Shown here in pieces: positions 48,947 to 58,064 of a stretch of DNA of 64,000 nucleotides. The DNA is taken from contig DLHG01000013.1 in NCBI GenBank assembly GCA_002483105.1, positions 372,001 through 436,000 of the forward strand, in the 5' to 3' direction. Within the stretch, counting starts at the first letter, position 1, and each line of letters begins with the position of its first letter. This DNA comes from Bacteroidetes bacterium UBA7674. GTDB lineage: Bacteria; Bacteroidota; Bacteroidia; Chitinophagales; Chitinophagaceae. Both the position numbers and the translations under genes were made by a program. The notes below the pieces were generated by a model. That model searched no databases. It was not told the DNA's origin and saw only the letters and a program-made list of their open reading frames with translations.

Positions 48947-50371
48947 TTAGAATTGGAAGTAGATGAATTGGCCGCCATTGAACACGCCGATGAGCAATAT
49001 GATTATTATCAGCAGGGTATATCCGGCATATCTCAGCACAGGGCTGGACTTATATATCAGGGAAAATTTGTTGTTCAGGTATTCGTAATTAAATTCCGTC
49101 AGCATCAGGAAGATGATCAGGATAATAGAATAAGCAAATCCTGCAGAGAACCCGATGAATAATGCCCCCGGTTTCAGGGTGATAATATTTTCTACTATCG
49201 TCATTGCCTGGTCAACTGTATTGGCCCTGAAGAATATCCACGCGAACGATACCAGCGTAAAGGTGAGTATATAGTTAGGTATAGACCGTAAAAAGCTGCG
49301 GGGCTTCTTCTCCTTGTCTTTCTTGAGGATGTACTTATTGATGACCAGCTCTGTTGTCTGGTAGATAGCGTGTAGTGCACCCCATATGATGAATGTCCAG
49401 TTAGCACCATGCCATAGTCCGCTGATGAGGAATACGATCAGGAGGTTGCGGATGTGCTTTGGTACGGTAACCTTGCTGCCGCCCAATGGTATATACAGGT
49501 AATCCCTGAACCACGTTGACAGCGATATATGCCACCTGCTCCAGAACTCGCGGATGGAAGTAGCCAGGTAAGGCCGCCTGAAGTTCTCCATCAGTTCTAT
49601 GCCCAATACTTTAGCTGTACCAATAGCTATCGTTGAATACCCCGAAAAATCGCAGTATATCTGGAAGGTAAAGAATATGGTCGCTACTATGCTGGAAACA
49701 CCGCTGTGATGCTCCGGGTTGTTATAGATGGCATCTACATATATCGCCAACCTGTCGGCTATCACTACTTTTTTGAACAAGCCCCAGAGTATCAGCTTAC
49801 AACCTTCCACCACACGCTCGTAGTTGAAATACACTTTTTGATAGAACTGGTGTATCACATTCTGCGGACGCTCAATAGGACCGGCCACCAACTGCGGGTA
49901 GAACATCACATACAGCGCGTAGATACCAAAGTGCTTCTCAGCTTTCTGATTACCCCTGTACACCTCAATGGTATAGCTCATCGCCTGGAAGGTGTGGAAG
50001 GATAAGCCGATAGGCAAAAGTATCGTGAGAGCAGGTATAGGATTTTGTACGTCCATTGTTCCTAAGAGCATGGACAAGTTCTCATTCAGGAAGTTGAAGT
50101 ATTTAAAAAAGGCGAGGCAACCCACATTCACCACTATACTTAGCGCCAGCAATAGCTTTTTCTGTCGCTGGTTCCGTTCTATCCATATCCCGGCAAAGTA
50201 ATCGACGACAATAGTGAAGCCCAGTATCAGTATATACACCGGCACAAAGACCATGTAGAAATAACAGCTGATAGCAAGCAGGAAGAACCATCTGAACCGA
50301 TGTGGCAGTATAAAGTAGATGATGGTCGTTATAATAAAGTATATAACGAAGTGCAGTGAGTTAAACAGCAT
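48947..50371 (-). CDS. MBOAT family O-acyltransferase (AlgI/DltB-like)
   Basis: A 474-residue polytopic membrane protein. MBOAT signatures are LPIGLSFHTFQAMSYTIEVY, REFWSRWHISLSTWFRDYLYI (in part) and ISGLWHGANWTFIIWGALHA, with the catalytic His in LWHGANW. It probably moves acyl groups from the cytoplasm to an SGNH partner encoded just downstream. The close pairing is typical of alginate- or teichoic-acid-type acylation. Confidence 0.92.
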   Translation of the reverse strand: MLFNSLHFVIYFIITTIIYFILPHRFRWFFLLAISCYFYMVFVPVYILILGFTIVVDYFAGIWIERNQRQKKLLLALSIVVNVGCLAFFKYFNFLNENLSMLLGTMDVQNPIPALTILLPIGLSFHTFQAMSYTIEVYRGNQKAEKHFGIYALYVMFYPQLVAGPIERPQNVIHQFYQKVYFNYERVVEGCKLILWGLFKKVVIADRLAIYVDAIYNNPEHHSGVSSIVATIFFTFQIYCDFSGYSTIAIGTAKVLGIELMENFRRPYLATSIREFWSRWHISLSTWFRDYLYIPLGGSKVTVPKHIRNLLIVFLISGLWHGANWTFIIWGALHAIYQTTELVINKYILKKDKEKKPRSFLRSIPNYILTFTLVSFAWIFFRANTVDQAMTIVENIITLKPGALFIGFSAGFAYSIILIIFLMLTEFNYEYLNNKFSLIYKSSPVLRYAGYTLLIIIILLIGVFNGGQFIYFQF

Positions 50372-50450
50372 TTATATTGTACACCTGTTGGTTCGTGATG
50401 GTGACAAATTTAATGAAATTAAGATGAGAAGGGTAGAAAGGGGCAAGCTA

Positions 50451-51068
50451 TTATTTATGAGCTTCTATATCAATCTGCTCCCTGCAGAAGTAGTATTCAC
50501 GCACATCGTTCGATGCTACTATCACCAGGCGGTCTTTAGCATACTTGTCCATCCAGTCGCGATATTGCTCCACGCCTTGTTGGTCAAGGTTGGTGCAGGG
50601 CTCGTCCAGCAACAATACTTTGGTATCTGAAAAGATGGCCTGAACCAGCTTTACACGTTGTTTCATACCCGAGGAGTAGTCCCCAATGGGTTTGTCGGCT
50701 GCGGCAGTCAGTCCTGTTTCTTTTATAATATCTGCTACGGTAAAGCCATTCAGCGGCTTTTTGAAAGAGAAATGAAAGTCGAGAAATTCCCTGAGTGTCA
50801 GCTCTTCAACTATTTCCTGTCCCGGGGCGGAAAAGCTGATGTGCTGAAACGCCTCGCTGTTCTCTATGAGTTTATCGTTATACGTGAACTCCACTTTGCC
50901 TAAAGACGGTGTCTGCATACCCGAGATGATGCGCAATAGGGTGGACTTACCACTGCCATTCGGGCCGAGTAGCGCATAGGCTGTAGGTGCAGTAAAATCA
51001 TAGCTGAGATTCCTGAAGATCCAATGACGCTGGAAACGCTTGCTGGTATCTTTAAGAGAGATCTTCAT
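50451..51068 (-). CDS. ABC transporter ATP-binding protein
   Basis: A 205-residue ATPase subunit with Walker A LLGPNGSGKSTLLR, signature DYSSGMKQRVKL, Walker B VLLLDEPCTNLD, and a short C-terminal part. No permease gene is adjacent. Its start overlaps lpxA by 17 bases, so it belongs to the lipid A operon at the translation level, but whether its function is in lipid transport is inference. It could equally energise an unrelated exporter. Confidence 0.85.
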   Translation of the reverse strand: MKISLKDTSKRFQRHWIFRNLSYDFTAPTAYALLGPNGSGKSTLLRIISGMQTPSLGKVEFTYNDKLIENSEAFQHISFSAPGQEIVEELTLREFLDFHFSFKKPLNGFTVADIIKETGLTAAADKPIGDYSSGMKQRVKLVQAIFSDTKVLLLDEPCTNLDQQGVEQYRDWMDKYAKDRLVIVASNDVREYYFCREQIDIEAHK

Positions 51069-51852
51069 TATGGCGGCGGGTATATCCTCTCATAATACCT
51101 CTTCCCGTATCGCGGGCAAAGGAAATGATCTCATCCCTTTCATCAGATACAGGTATTTCGGTTTCGATGATGCTGAGTGCTTTGGAGATATTGTAACCTC
51201 TTACAAAAAGGATACGGTAGATATCAAGTATATGATTGATCTTATCAATAGAATAGCCTCGGCGTTTCAATCCTACAGAGTTAACACCTACATAAGACAG
51301 TGGCTCACGTGCAGCTTTTACATACGGAGGCACATCTTTACGTACCAGTGAACCGCCGGTTACGAAGGCATGAGAACCGATACGAACGAATTGCTGAACA
51401 GCAGTAAGGCCCGCAAGTACTACGTGGTCGCCCACTATTATGTGTCCCGCAAGGGTAGTGTTGTTAGAGAAGATGCAGTAGTTACCTATTTCGCAGTCGT
51501 GGGCAATGTGCGTGTAAGCCATTATAAGGCAGTTGTTGCCTATTTTGGTTTTGTTACGGTCACTGGTGCCGCGGTTGATTGTCACACACTCACGGATAAC
51601 GGTATTATCACCTATTACAGTAAGGGTTTCTTCTCCCTTATACTTCAGGTCTTGTGGTATTGCAGAGATAACAGAGCTAGGGAAGATCTTGCAATTCTTT
51701 CCTATGCGTGCGCCTTCCATTATGGTAACATTAGAACCTATCCAGGTTCCTTCTCCTATCTCCACATTCTTATGAACGGTAGTGAAAGGATCAATAGTTA
51801 CATTAGGCCCTAGTTTAGTATCCGGGTGGATGTACGTGAGCGGGTGGATCAT
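51052..51852 (-). CDS. lpxA: UDP-N-acetylglucosamine acyltransferase
   Basis: A 266-residue left-handed beta-helix acyltransferase, the first step of lipid A synthesis. Hexapeptide repeats (IGKNCKIFPSSVIS, IGNNCLIMAYTHIAHDCEIG) are seen throughout, with the active-site His in THIAHDCEIG and family block NTVIRECVTINRGT. The length is close to E. coli LpxA. It overlaps lpxC/fabZ upstream by four bases and the ABC gene downstream by 17. Confidence 0.95.
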   Translation of the reverse strand: MIHPLTYIHPDTKLGPNVTIDPFTTVHKNVEIGEGTWIGSNVTIMEGARIGKNCKIFPSSVISAIPQDLKYKGEETLTVIGDNTVIRECVTINRGTSDRNKTKIGNNCLIMAYTHIAHDCEIGNYCIFSNNTTLAGHIIVGDHVVLAGLTAVQQFVRIGSHAFVTGGSLVRKDVPPYVKAAREPLSYVGVNSVGLKRRGYSIDKINHILDIYRILFVRGYNISKALSIIETEIPVSDERDEIISFARDTGRGIMRGYTRRHNEDLS

Positions 51853-53318
51853 TTTTTGTCTTTTCTGATGATTTGAGCTACCAGTTCCGCTTCAGTTACC
51901 AGTTTGTTTCCAACATATGCCGTAGCGCGCATTTCGCAGATACCGCGGCGGATAGGACTCATCAACTCCATTTTGAAGATGAGCGTATCTCCCGGTATTA
52001 CTTTCTGCTTGAATTTCACTTTATCTATCTTAAGGAAATAAGTATCGTAGTTCTCAGGGTCAGGTATATTGTTCAGGGCAAGGATACCGCCGGTTTGTGC
52101 CAATGCTTCTATCTGCAATACACCCGGCATTACGGGGTTACCCGGAAAGTGCCCCTGGAAGAAGTGCTCGTTGAACGTAACATTCTTCACACCTACTACA
52201 TAGTTATCCGTCAGCTCAATGATCTTATCAATGAGCAGGAATGGATACTTATGAGGTAGCAGTTTGCTGATATGATTGATGTCATATATAGCAGGCTGTG
52301 TCGGGTCGTACTGTGGTATGTCCGACAGGTGTTTGTTCTTTTTGATATACTGTTTGATTTTCTTCGCGAATTCTACATTGGTAGCGTGTCCGGGACGGCT
52401 GGCAATAATGTGTGCCTTTATAGAATAGCCTACCAATGCCAGGTCTCCTACCACATCCAGCAGTTTGTGTCTTGCAGGTTCGTTGGGATGATGCAGCTGT
52501 ATATTGTTCAGGATACCTTCCTGCTTTACTTCTATTTTTTGTTGGTTGAATATTTTAGCCAGCCTGTTGAGCTCATCCTGCTCCACTACTTTATCCACTA
52601 CCACTATCGCATTGCTCAGGTCACCACCTTTTATCAGGTTGTTGTCCAGCAGGTATTCCAGTTCGTGCAGGAAGCAGAAGGTACGGCAAGGTGCTATCTC
52701 GGTTTTGAATTCAGAGATGTGCTTCAGCGATGCGTGCTGTGTGCCCAGTACAGGCGAATTGAAATCTATAAGGGTAGTTATCTGGTATTCGTTGGAAGGA
52801 ACAGCCAGCATATCTACATTCTTCGCACTATCGTAGTAGTGTATGTTGCTGTCAATAGCGTACACAACTCTTTTTGCCTCTTGTTCCTGTACGCCTACAC
52901 TCTCTATGGCTTCTATTATTCCTTTGGCGCTGCCATCCAGTATAGGTACTTCAGGTGCGTCCAGTTCTATCAGTACGTTATCAACGCCCATGCCCACCAG
53001 TGCGGCAAGGGTATGCTCTACAGTATTTATACGTGCACCATTCAGCTCAAGCGTAGTGCCACGTGATGTATCTACCACATAGTCAACGTCGGCTTTTATG
53101 ATCGGTTGTTCCGGCAGGTCTATGCGTTGAAACCTGATACCATATCCCGGATTTGCGGGCTTTAGTGTCATGGTTACATTGTTGCCGGTATGCAATCCTA
53201 CACCATGCAGGGTTACAGCACTCTTTAATGTTTGTTGATTAGTTCCGTTCGTCGTTTGCTGCACAGTTTTCTCTTGTTTTTTATCGGGAGCAGCAATATG
53301 TAAAGTATCTATGCTCAC
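51849..53318 (-). CDS. lpxC/fabZ: Bifunctional LpxC deacetylase / FabZ dehydratase
   Basis: A 489-residue fusion. The LpxC part (about 31-320) deacetylates UDP-3-acyl-GlcNAc; its zinc ligands are His102 (EHTLAAL), His284 and Asp288 (HKLLDVVGD). The FabZ part (about 345-489) dehydrates 3-hydroxyacyl-ACP; its catalytic His390 and Glu404 lie in FQGHFPGNPVMPGVLQIEAL. The fusion is typical of Bacteroidota and couples lipid A and fatty acid synthesis. It overlaps lpxA and lpxD by four bases each. Confidence 0.96.
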   Translation of the reverse strand: MSIDTLHIAAPDKKQEKTVQQTTNGTNQQTLKSAVTLHGVGLHTGNNVTMTLKPANPGYGIRFQRIDLPEQPIIKADVDYVVDTSRGTTLELNGARINTVEHTLAALVGMGVDNVLIELDAPEVPILDGSAKGIIEAIESVGVQEQEAKRVVYAIDSNIHYYDSAKNVDMLAVPSNEYQITTLIDFNSPVLGTQHASLKHISEFKTEIAPCRTFCFLHELEYLLDNNLIKGGDLSNAIVVVDKVVEQDELNRLAKIFNQQKIEVKQEGILNNIQLHHPNEPARHKLLDVVGDLALVGYSIKAHIIASRPGHATNVEFAKKIKQYIKKNKHLSDIPQYDPTQPAIYDINHISKLLPHKYPFLLIDKIIELTDNYVVGVKNVTFNEHFFQGHFPGNPVMPGVLQIEALAQTGGILALNNIPDPENYDTYFLKIDKVKFKQKVIPGDTLIFKMELMSPIRRGICEMRATAYVGNKLVTEAELVAQIIRKDKK

Positions 53319-54388
53319 TTTTTTACTTCCAGATTTTGATTGCCTATTAATGCCGTTAATTCCTGTATGGTCTCTTCCAGCTTTTGCAGCCTTTGTGTTA
53401 GCTCAGGCAAATTTCTAAAAATTGCCTGACTTTTTAAGGAACTTTTATAATCATATGCCGGTGAACCCGTAATAGTGGTATTGGTAGCCGTTATTGATTT
53501 AGAAACCCCGCTCTGGGCATTAATGCGGGTGCCATCAGCTATCTGTATATGGCCCACTATACCCACTTGCCCGCCTATAACGCAGTTGCGGCCTATTTTA
53601 GTACTGCCCGAGATGCCGGTTTGGGCAGCTATTACAGTGTTCTCACCTATTTCTACATTGTGGGCTACCTGTATCAGGTTATCCAGCTTCACGCCACTCC
53701 TGATGACCGTAGAGCCCATTGTGGCCCTGTCGATGGTAGTATTAGCGCCCACTTCCACATTGTCTTCTATTATTACATTGCCTATCTGTGGTATTTTCTT
53801 ATAAGTGCCGTCTGCCAGCGGGGCAAACCCAAAGCCATCACTTCCTACTATCGCACCTGAGTGGATGACCACATCTGCACCCAAAACACATTCATTGTAT
53901 ATGCGCACACCGGCATAAAGCCTGGTATTATTGCCTATCACAGCATTATCGCCTACAAAGGCGCCGGGGTATATCTTCACATTGTCGCCTATCCTGGCAT
54001 TATCACCCACATATGCAAAGGAGCCTACATATACATCTTTGCCCAACGTAGCTGTGGCTGAGATCTTCGCATCTGAATCGATACCTGTTTTGGACGCGCC
54101 GGATATGATCTCGTTATATTTTTCCAATAACACGGCAAAGGCGCTATAGGCATCCTCGACCCTTACAAGTGTAGGGCTTACTGCACCGTTTAGCTCTAAT
54201 GATTTGCTGACAATTACTACGGAGGCTTTTGAGGTATAGAGGTATTCTTCGTACTTAGGATTGGATAAAAAGCATAGGTCTCCTTCCTTCGCCTCTTCTA
54301 TTTTGGCTACCGATTTTACAATTGTATCATGGTTACCTTCTATGCTGCCATTTATGATAGCGGCTATTTGTTGAGCAGTGAATTGCAT
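53315..54388 (-). CDS. lpxD: UDP-3-O-acylglucosamine N-acyltransferase
   Basis: A 357-residue hexapeptide-repeat enzyme that adds the second acyl chain in lipid A synthesis. An N-terminal uridine-binding region precedes the beta-helix (IGDNVKIYPGAFVGDNAVIG), and the catalytic His lies in LDNLIQVAHNVEIGENTVIA, with the glycine-rich DGFGFAP. A C-terminal helix with LTQRLQKLEETIQEL ends it. First of the overlapping lpx operon. Confidence 0.94.
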   Translation of the reverse strand: MQFTAQQIAAIINGSIEGNHDTIVKSVAKIEEAKEGDLCFLSNPKYEEYLYTSKASVVIVSKSLELNGAVSPTLVRVEDAYSAFAVLLEKYNEIISGASKTGIDSDAKISATATLGKDVYVGSFAYVGDNARIGDNVKIYPGAFVGDNAVIGNNTRLYAGVRIYNECVLGADVVIHSGAIVGSDGFGFAPLADGTYKKIPQIGNVIIEDNVEVGANTTIDRATMGSTVIRSGVKLDNLIQVAHNVEIGENTVIAAQTGISGSTKIGRNCVIGGQVGIVGHIQIADGTRINAQSGVSKSITATNTTITGSPAYDYKSSLKSQAIFRNLPELTQRLQKLEETIQELTALIGNQNLEVKK

Positions 54389-54465
54389 GCAGGCAGTGAA
54401 ATTACTGATTTAGGATAATACTCCGCAAAAACAGTACCATATTTATAGAGAAAATTCACATTTCT

Positions 54466-55680
54466 CTAACGGATATAGTATATGTAGTTTTTGTGTATCG
54501 GTTCGGCAGACGTTTGGTTGACCAACGGATTATCTATTTGCGATATATCCCTCACACTTCCGTCCTTCATTTCTATCAGTATCCGCTCGTCGTCGGTATT
54601 ATAGGTATTATTAAATGTAGTACCTGAGCTGACAAAATAATGGAGGTTGTCTTTATTGATCCCTTCCTTCTGTAAGGCCACTTTTTGCTTCTCTTCCAGC
54701 AGATAATCTATCTCATTTGAGCTTAAGATGATCTTGTATAAATTTCTGTTAACCAGCATTTTGCATAGCATAGACAGGGTAGTGTCGGGATGCTTCTGCC
54801 AGACCTTTATAGAGGTCTGTAAGTCGGCGTCGTCCATCTCGCAAAAGAGCCTCAGCAATTGTTCATCCTGGAAATCATTCACGGAAACCGGGTGGTACAG
54901 GAAGTACCTGAAGGCAGGGGTAGCGAAGAGCTCTCCGCCATTACGGGCTATCTCTTTGGCACGCTTCAGCACGTTAATAATGAGCTGCTCAGCTCCCAAA
55001 ACTGTTTTATGTAAATAGACTTGCCAATACATTAATCGGCGAGCTATAATGAATTTTTCTACTGAATGGACTGCTTTTTCCTCTACCATCAGTTCTCCAT
55101 CATGTACGGTCAGCATCTGGATGATACGATCGTAACCGATCACGCCTTCCGAAACGCCGGTATAAAAGCTGTCGCGGTTCAGGTAATCCATCCTGTCCAC
55201 GTCCAGTTGGCTGGAAACTAATTGGTGTAAATACTTCTTGGGGTAAGAGTGGCTGAATATCTGCCTTGCGATATCAAAAGGGCCACCCATTTCTTTTTCC
55301 ATCGCCTTCATGATGAAGCGGGAAACTGTCTCATGGGGTATGCCATCTACCAGGCTATGTTCCAGTGCGTGAGAAAATGGGCCATGACCTACATCATGCA
55401 GGAGAATGGCCATTCTTGCCGCTACATATTCTTCGCGGCTTACTTCTGCGCCTTTGCTCTTTAGTTTATCCAGGGCCATACCCATCAGGTGGCAGGCGCC
55501 CAGTGAGTGGTGGAAGCGGGTATGTACCGCGCCGGGATAGACAAAGTGTGCCATCCCCATCTGCCGTATATTTCTTAGTCGCTGAAACCAGTGACTCTCT
55601 ATTATCTGCATCAACTCCGGTTCAGGGAAACTAATGAATCCATACACCGGGTCGTTAATGATCTTTCCTTTCATGCTCAT
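54466..55680 (-). CDS. HD-domain phosphohydrolase (dGTPase-like/SAMHD-like)
   Basis: A 404-residue HD-superfamily enzyme. The metal-binding motif is spread over HTRFHHSLGACHLMG and LLHDVGHGPFSHALEH, with a further Asp in LDVDRMDYLNRDS. The pattern fits deoxynucleoside triphosphohydrolase-type HD proteins found widely in Bacteroidota. It lies nine bases after the PBP gene and 77 bases upstream of lpxD, on the same strand. The substrate is not proven. Confidence 0.85.
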   Translation of the reverse strand: MSMKGKIINDPVYGFISFPEPELMQIIESHWFQRLRNIRQMGMAHFVYPGAVHTRFHHSLGACHLMGMALDKLKSKGAEVSREEYVAARMAILLHDVGHGPFSHALEHSLVDGIPHETVSRFIMKAMEKEMGGPFDIARQIFSHSYPKKYLHQLVSSQLDVDRMDYLNRDSFYTGVSEGVIGYDRIIQMLTVHDGELMVEEKAVHSVEKFIIARRLMYWQVYLHKTVLGAEQLIINVLKRAKEIARNGGELFATPAFRYFLYHPVSVNDFQDEQLLRLFCEMDDADLQTSIKVWQKHPDTTLSMLCKMLVNRNLYKIILSSNEIDYLLEEKQKVALQKEGINKDNLHYFVSSGTTFNNTYNTDDERILIEMKDGSVRDISQIDNPLVNQTSAEPIHKNYIYYIR

Positions 55681-55689
55681 CTTATCTGT

Positions 55690-57957
55690 CTATTCCCATT
55701 CTCCATCGGGTACTATTGGTACTATCTCAGTTTCGTCATCATCTATTGGTACTCCACCATCACCTGCACCATATGTGCCTGATCGGTCGATACTTGTTTC
55801 GTCATATACGCTGCCACAATCGTCAAATCCTTCTGGTGCTTCAAATTTTTTCTCTGTACTATATCCTAAAGACTTGTCGGCATATACCCTGCGCATAAAG
55901 TAGGCCCATATTGGCAATGCTGCTGCAGCACCTTGTCCCAATGCCTCGCTGCCGAAACGGAAAACACGGTCATCACAACCCACCCATGCGCCGCAAAGTA
56001 TCTGCGGTGTGTAACCTATGAACCAGGCATCCGCCTGTTTGTTGGTAGTACCCGTTTTACCTGCTATGTCGCCTTTTATATTGTAGCGGTAGCGCATACG
56101 CTTACCGGTACCAAAGTCCACAACGCCCTGCATCATCTTCACCATGCGGAAAGCCGTGTTGGGGTTGATGAGCTCTTTAGATTCAGGAGCAAAGTTCTTG
56201 ATGAGTGCACCATTCTTATCTTCTATACGTGTAATGAAGATGGGGCGGGTATTGATGCCCTGGTTAGGGAACATCGTATATGCCCAAAGCATTTCGTAGA
56301 GTGATATATCCGATACACCAAGTGCTGCAGAAGGGTAGGGATCGATCTTAGCTGAGATACCGCACTTATGGGCGAAATCAACGAATGCGTTTACGCCTAC
56401 TTGTTTCAATAGATACAACGCGGCATTGTTGATGGAGCTTGCAAGCGCAGATTTCATGGATATCACTGCGCCTTTCTTACTACCACCTGCATTATAAGCT
56501 CCCTTCATTAATCCCGGGAACGACTGTGGTGTTGTTTCCACCATTCCGCAAGGGGAGAAACCATTATCTATCGCCAGTGTATAAAGCAGTGGTTTGATGG
56601 TAGAACCTACCTGCCTGCGGGCTTTTAAGTTTACGTGGTCGTACTGGAAGTAGTTATGATCTATACCACCCACCCATGCTTTCACATAGCCTGAGAAGGG
56701 GTCCATAGCAATGAAACCTGCTTGTAAAAAGAGACGGGTATATTTAATGGAATCCAGCGGACTCATAACCGTATCTTTTGTACGTTCTTTATTCCATGCA
56801 AAGACTTTCATCTTTACAGGTTTCCTGAACTCAGCCATTATCTCTTTTTCCTTCATACCCATTTCCTTCAGCGCCTGGTATCTGCCGGACGATTTTACTG
56901 CAGTCGTGAGGATGTTATTGAACTTATTCCATACTGCACCACTGGCATAGCTGGGCTGTGCTATAAACTCTTTCTGCAGTGCAGCCAGGTGTTCTTCCAG
57001 TGCTTCTTCTGCATAGCGTTGCATGTCTATATCCAGGGTCGTATATATCTTCAGTCCGTCCCTGTATATATTATAGGGTTCACCATCAGGCTTCTTCAGG
57101 TTTTTGCAGACTTCTTTTATTTCCTGCTCTACCACCTGGCGGAAATAAGGTGCCAGTCCTTCATGATAGTCCAACTTATGATAATCCAGTTTTATCGGTT
57201 CAGATTTCATGGCTGTCGCCTCGTCTGCTTTCAGGTAGCCATGTTCTACCATCAGGTCAAAGATGAGGTCACGTCTCGTTTTAGCTCTTTCAGGATTTCG
57301 GCGGGGATTATAATAAGTGTTTGCTTTCAGCATACCTACCAATACAGCCGCTTCACTCACCGATACTTTATCGGGGTTCTTACTGAAGAAGGTAAGAGAG
57401 GCATTCCTGATACCATATACGTTGTCACTGAAAGGAACGGTATTCAGGTAGAGTGTAATGATCTCGTCTTTAGTCAGGTTGCGTTCCAGCTTCACAGCCA
57501 TTACCCATTCCTTCAATTTGAGAAAGCCGATGGTCAGCATATTCTCGTTCTCACGCGGAAACAGGTTTTTAGCCAACTGTTGCGTGATAGTAGAAGAACC
57601 TCTTTTCTTACCGGTGATAAGGTAGAAAGGTATTGCAATAGTTGCTACAGGGTCAATGCCTGAGTGCTCGTAGAAGCGGGCATCTTCTGTAGCTATCAGG
57701 GCATTGAAGATATTGGGGGATATTTCAGAATGTTTGCTGGTAGATCGGTCTTGTATATAATAGCGGCCTATCAATATATTATCCTTATCACCCTTAGAGG
57801 CGTAGATATCAGACGCAAGGGCGCTGCTGGGATTTTCCAGCTCCGTCATGGAAGGCATATAGCCCAGCCATCCCCAGTTGATCATTAATATCAACAGGTT
57901 GAATAATATTACGGCTCCCCAGAATGTTCGCCAAAGTATGCGCACAGAACGTTTCAT
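55690..57957 (-). CDS. Class A penicillin-binding protein (PBP1A-like)
   Basis: A 755-residue bifunctional peptidoglycan synthase. The N-terminal anchor (about 12-34) is followed by a GT51 glycosyltransferase with Glu91 in LIATEDARFYEHSGID, and STITQQLAKNLF. The transpeptidase has Ser452/Lys455 in GSTIKP, SIN at 508-510 and KTG at 634-636. The tail is acidic. The start at 57957 is chosen because a TAGTTTTG promoter element at 57985-57992 lies just upstream and the GTG at 58014 would lie before the transcript start. Confidence 0.93.
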   Translation of the reverse strand: MKRSVRILWRTFWGAVILFNLLILMINWGWLGYMPSMTELENPSSALASDIYASKGDKDNILIGRYYIQDRSTSKHSEISPNIFNALIATEDARFYEHSGIDPVATIAIPFYLITGKKRGSSTITQQLAKNLFPRENENMLTIGFLKLKEWVMAVKLERNLTKDEIITLYLNTVPFSDNVYGIRNASLTFFSKNPDKVSVSEAAVLVGMLKANTYYNPRRNPERAKTRRDLIFDLMVEHGYLKADEATAMKSEPIKLDYHKLDYHEGLAPYFRQVVEQEIKEVCKNLKKPDGEPYNIYRDGLKIYTTLDIDMQRYAEEALEEHLAALQKEFIAQPSYASGAVWNKFNNILTTAVKSSGRYQALKEMGMKEKEIMAEFRKPVKMKVFAWNKERTKDTVMSPLDSIKYTRLFLQAGFIAMDPFSGYVKAWVGGIDHNYFQYDHVNLKARRQVGSTIKPLLYTLAIDNGFSPCGMVETTPQSFPGLMKGAYNAGGSKKGAVISMKSALASSINNAALYLLKQVGVNAFVDFAHKCGISAKIDPYPSAALGVSDISLYEMLWAYTMFPNQGINTRPIFITRIEDKNGALIKNFAPESKELINPNTAFRMVKMMQGVVDFGTGKRMRYRYNIKGDIAGKTGTTNKQADAWFIGYTPQILCGAWVGCDDRVFRFGSEALGQGAAAALPIWAYFMRRVYADKSLGYSTEKKFEAPEGFDDCGSVYDETSIDRSGTYGAGDGGVPIDDDETEIVPIVPDGEWE

Positions 57958-57984
57958 TCTTTGTTTGCTTCTTTTAGGTTGGTG

Positions 57985-57992
57985 CAAAACTA
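57985..57992 (-). promoter_or_regulatory. Candidate -7 element (TAGTTTTG) for the PBP gene
   Basis: An exact TAnnTTTG match on the minus strand, followed by CACC, lies 27 bases before the ATG. The TTTG partner is weak. Confidence 0.5.
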
Positions 57993-58064
57993 TAAAATAA
58001 AACCTGCTAACCACTTATTAATGTGCATAGCTATTTACTTATATAGTCTTTAATGTTATGAGTG

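Noticed and set aside
52272..53066. A 264-codon open frame on the plus strand opposite lpxC/fabZ
   Set aside because: It is a shadow of a gene with clear catalytic motifs, with biased Tyr/Val/Leu content and no recognisable domain.
56989..57663. A 224-codon open frame opposite the PBP gene
   Set aside because: It is antisense to a gene with intact transglycosylase and transpeptidase motifs; no start context or homology supports it.
57958..58014. GTG start 57 bases upstream for the PBP
   Set aside because: A promoter element lies between it and the ATG at 57957, and the extra residues are not needed for the membrane anchor.
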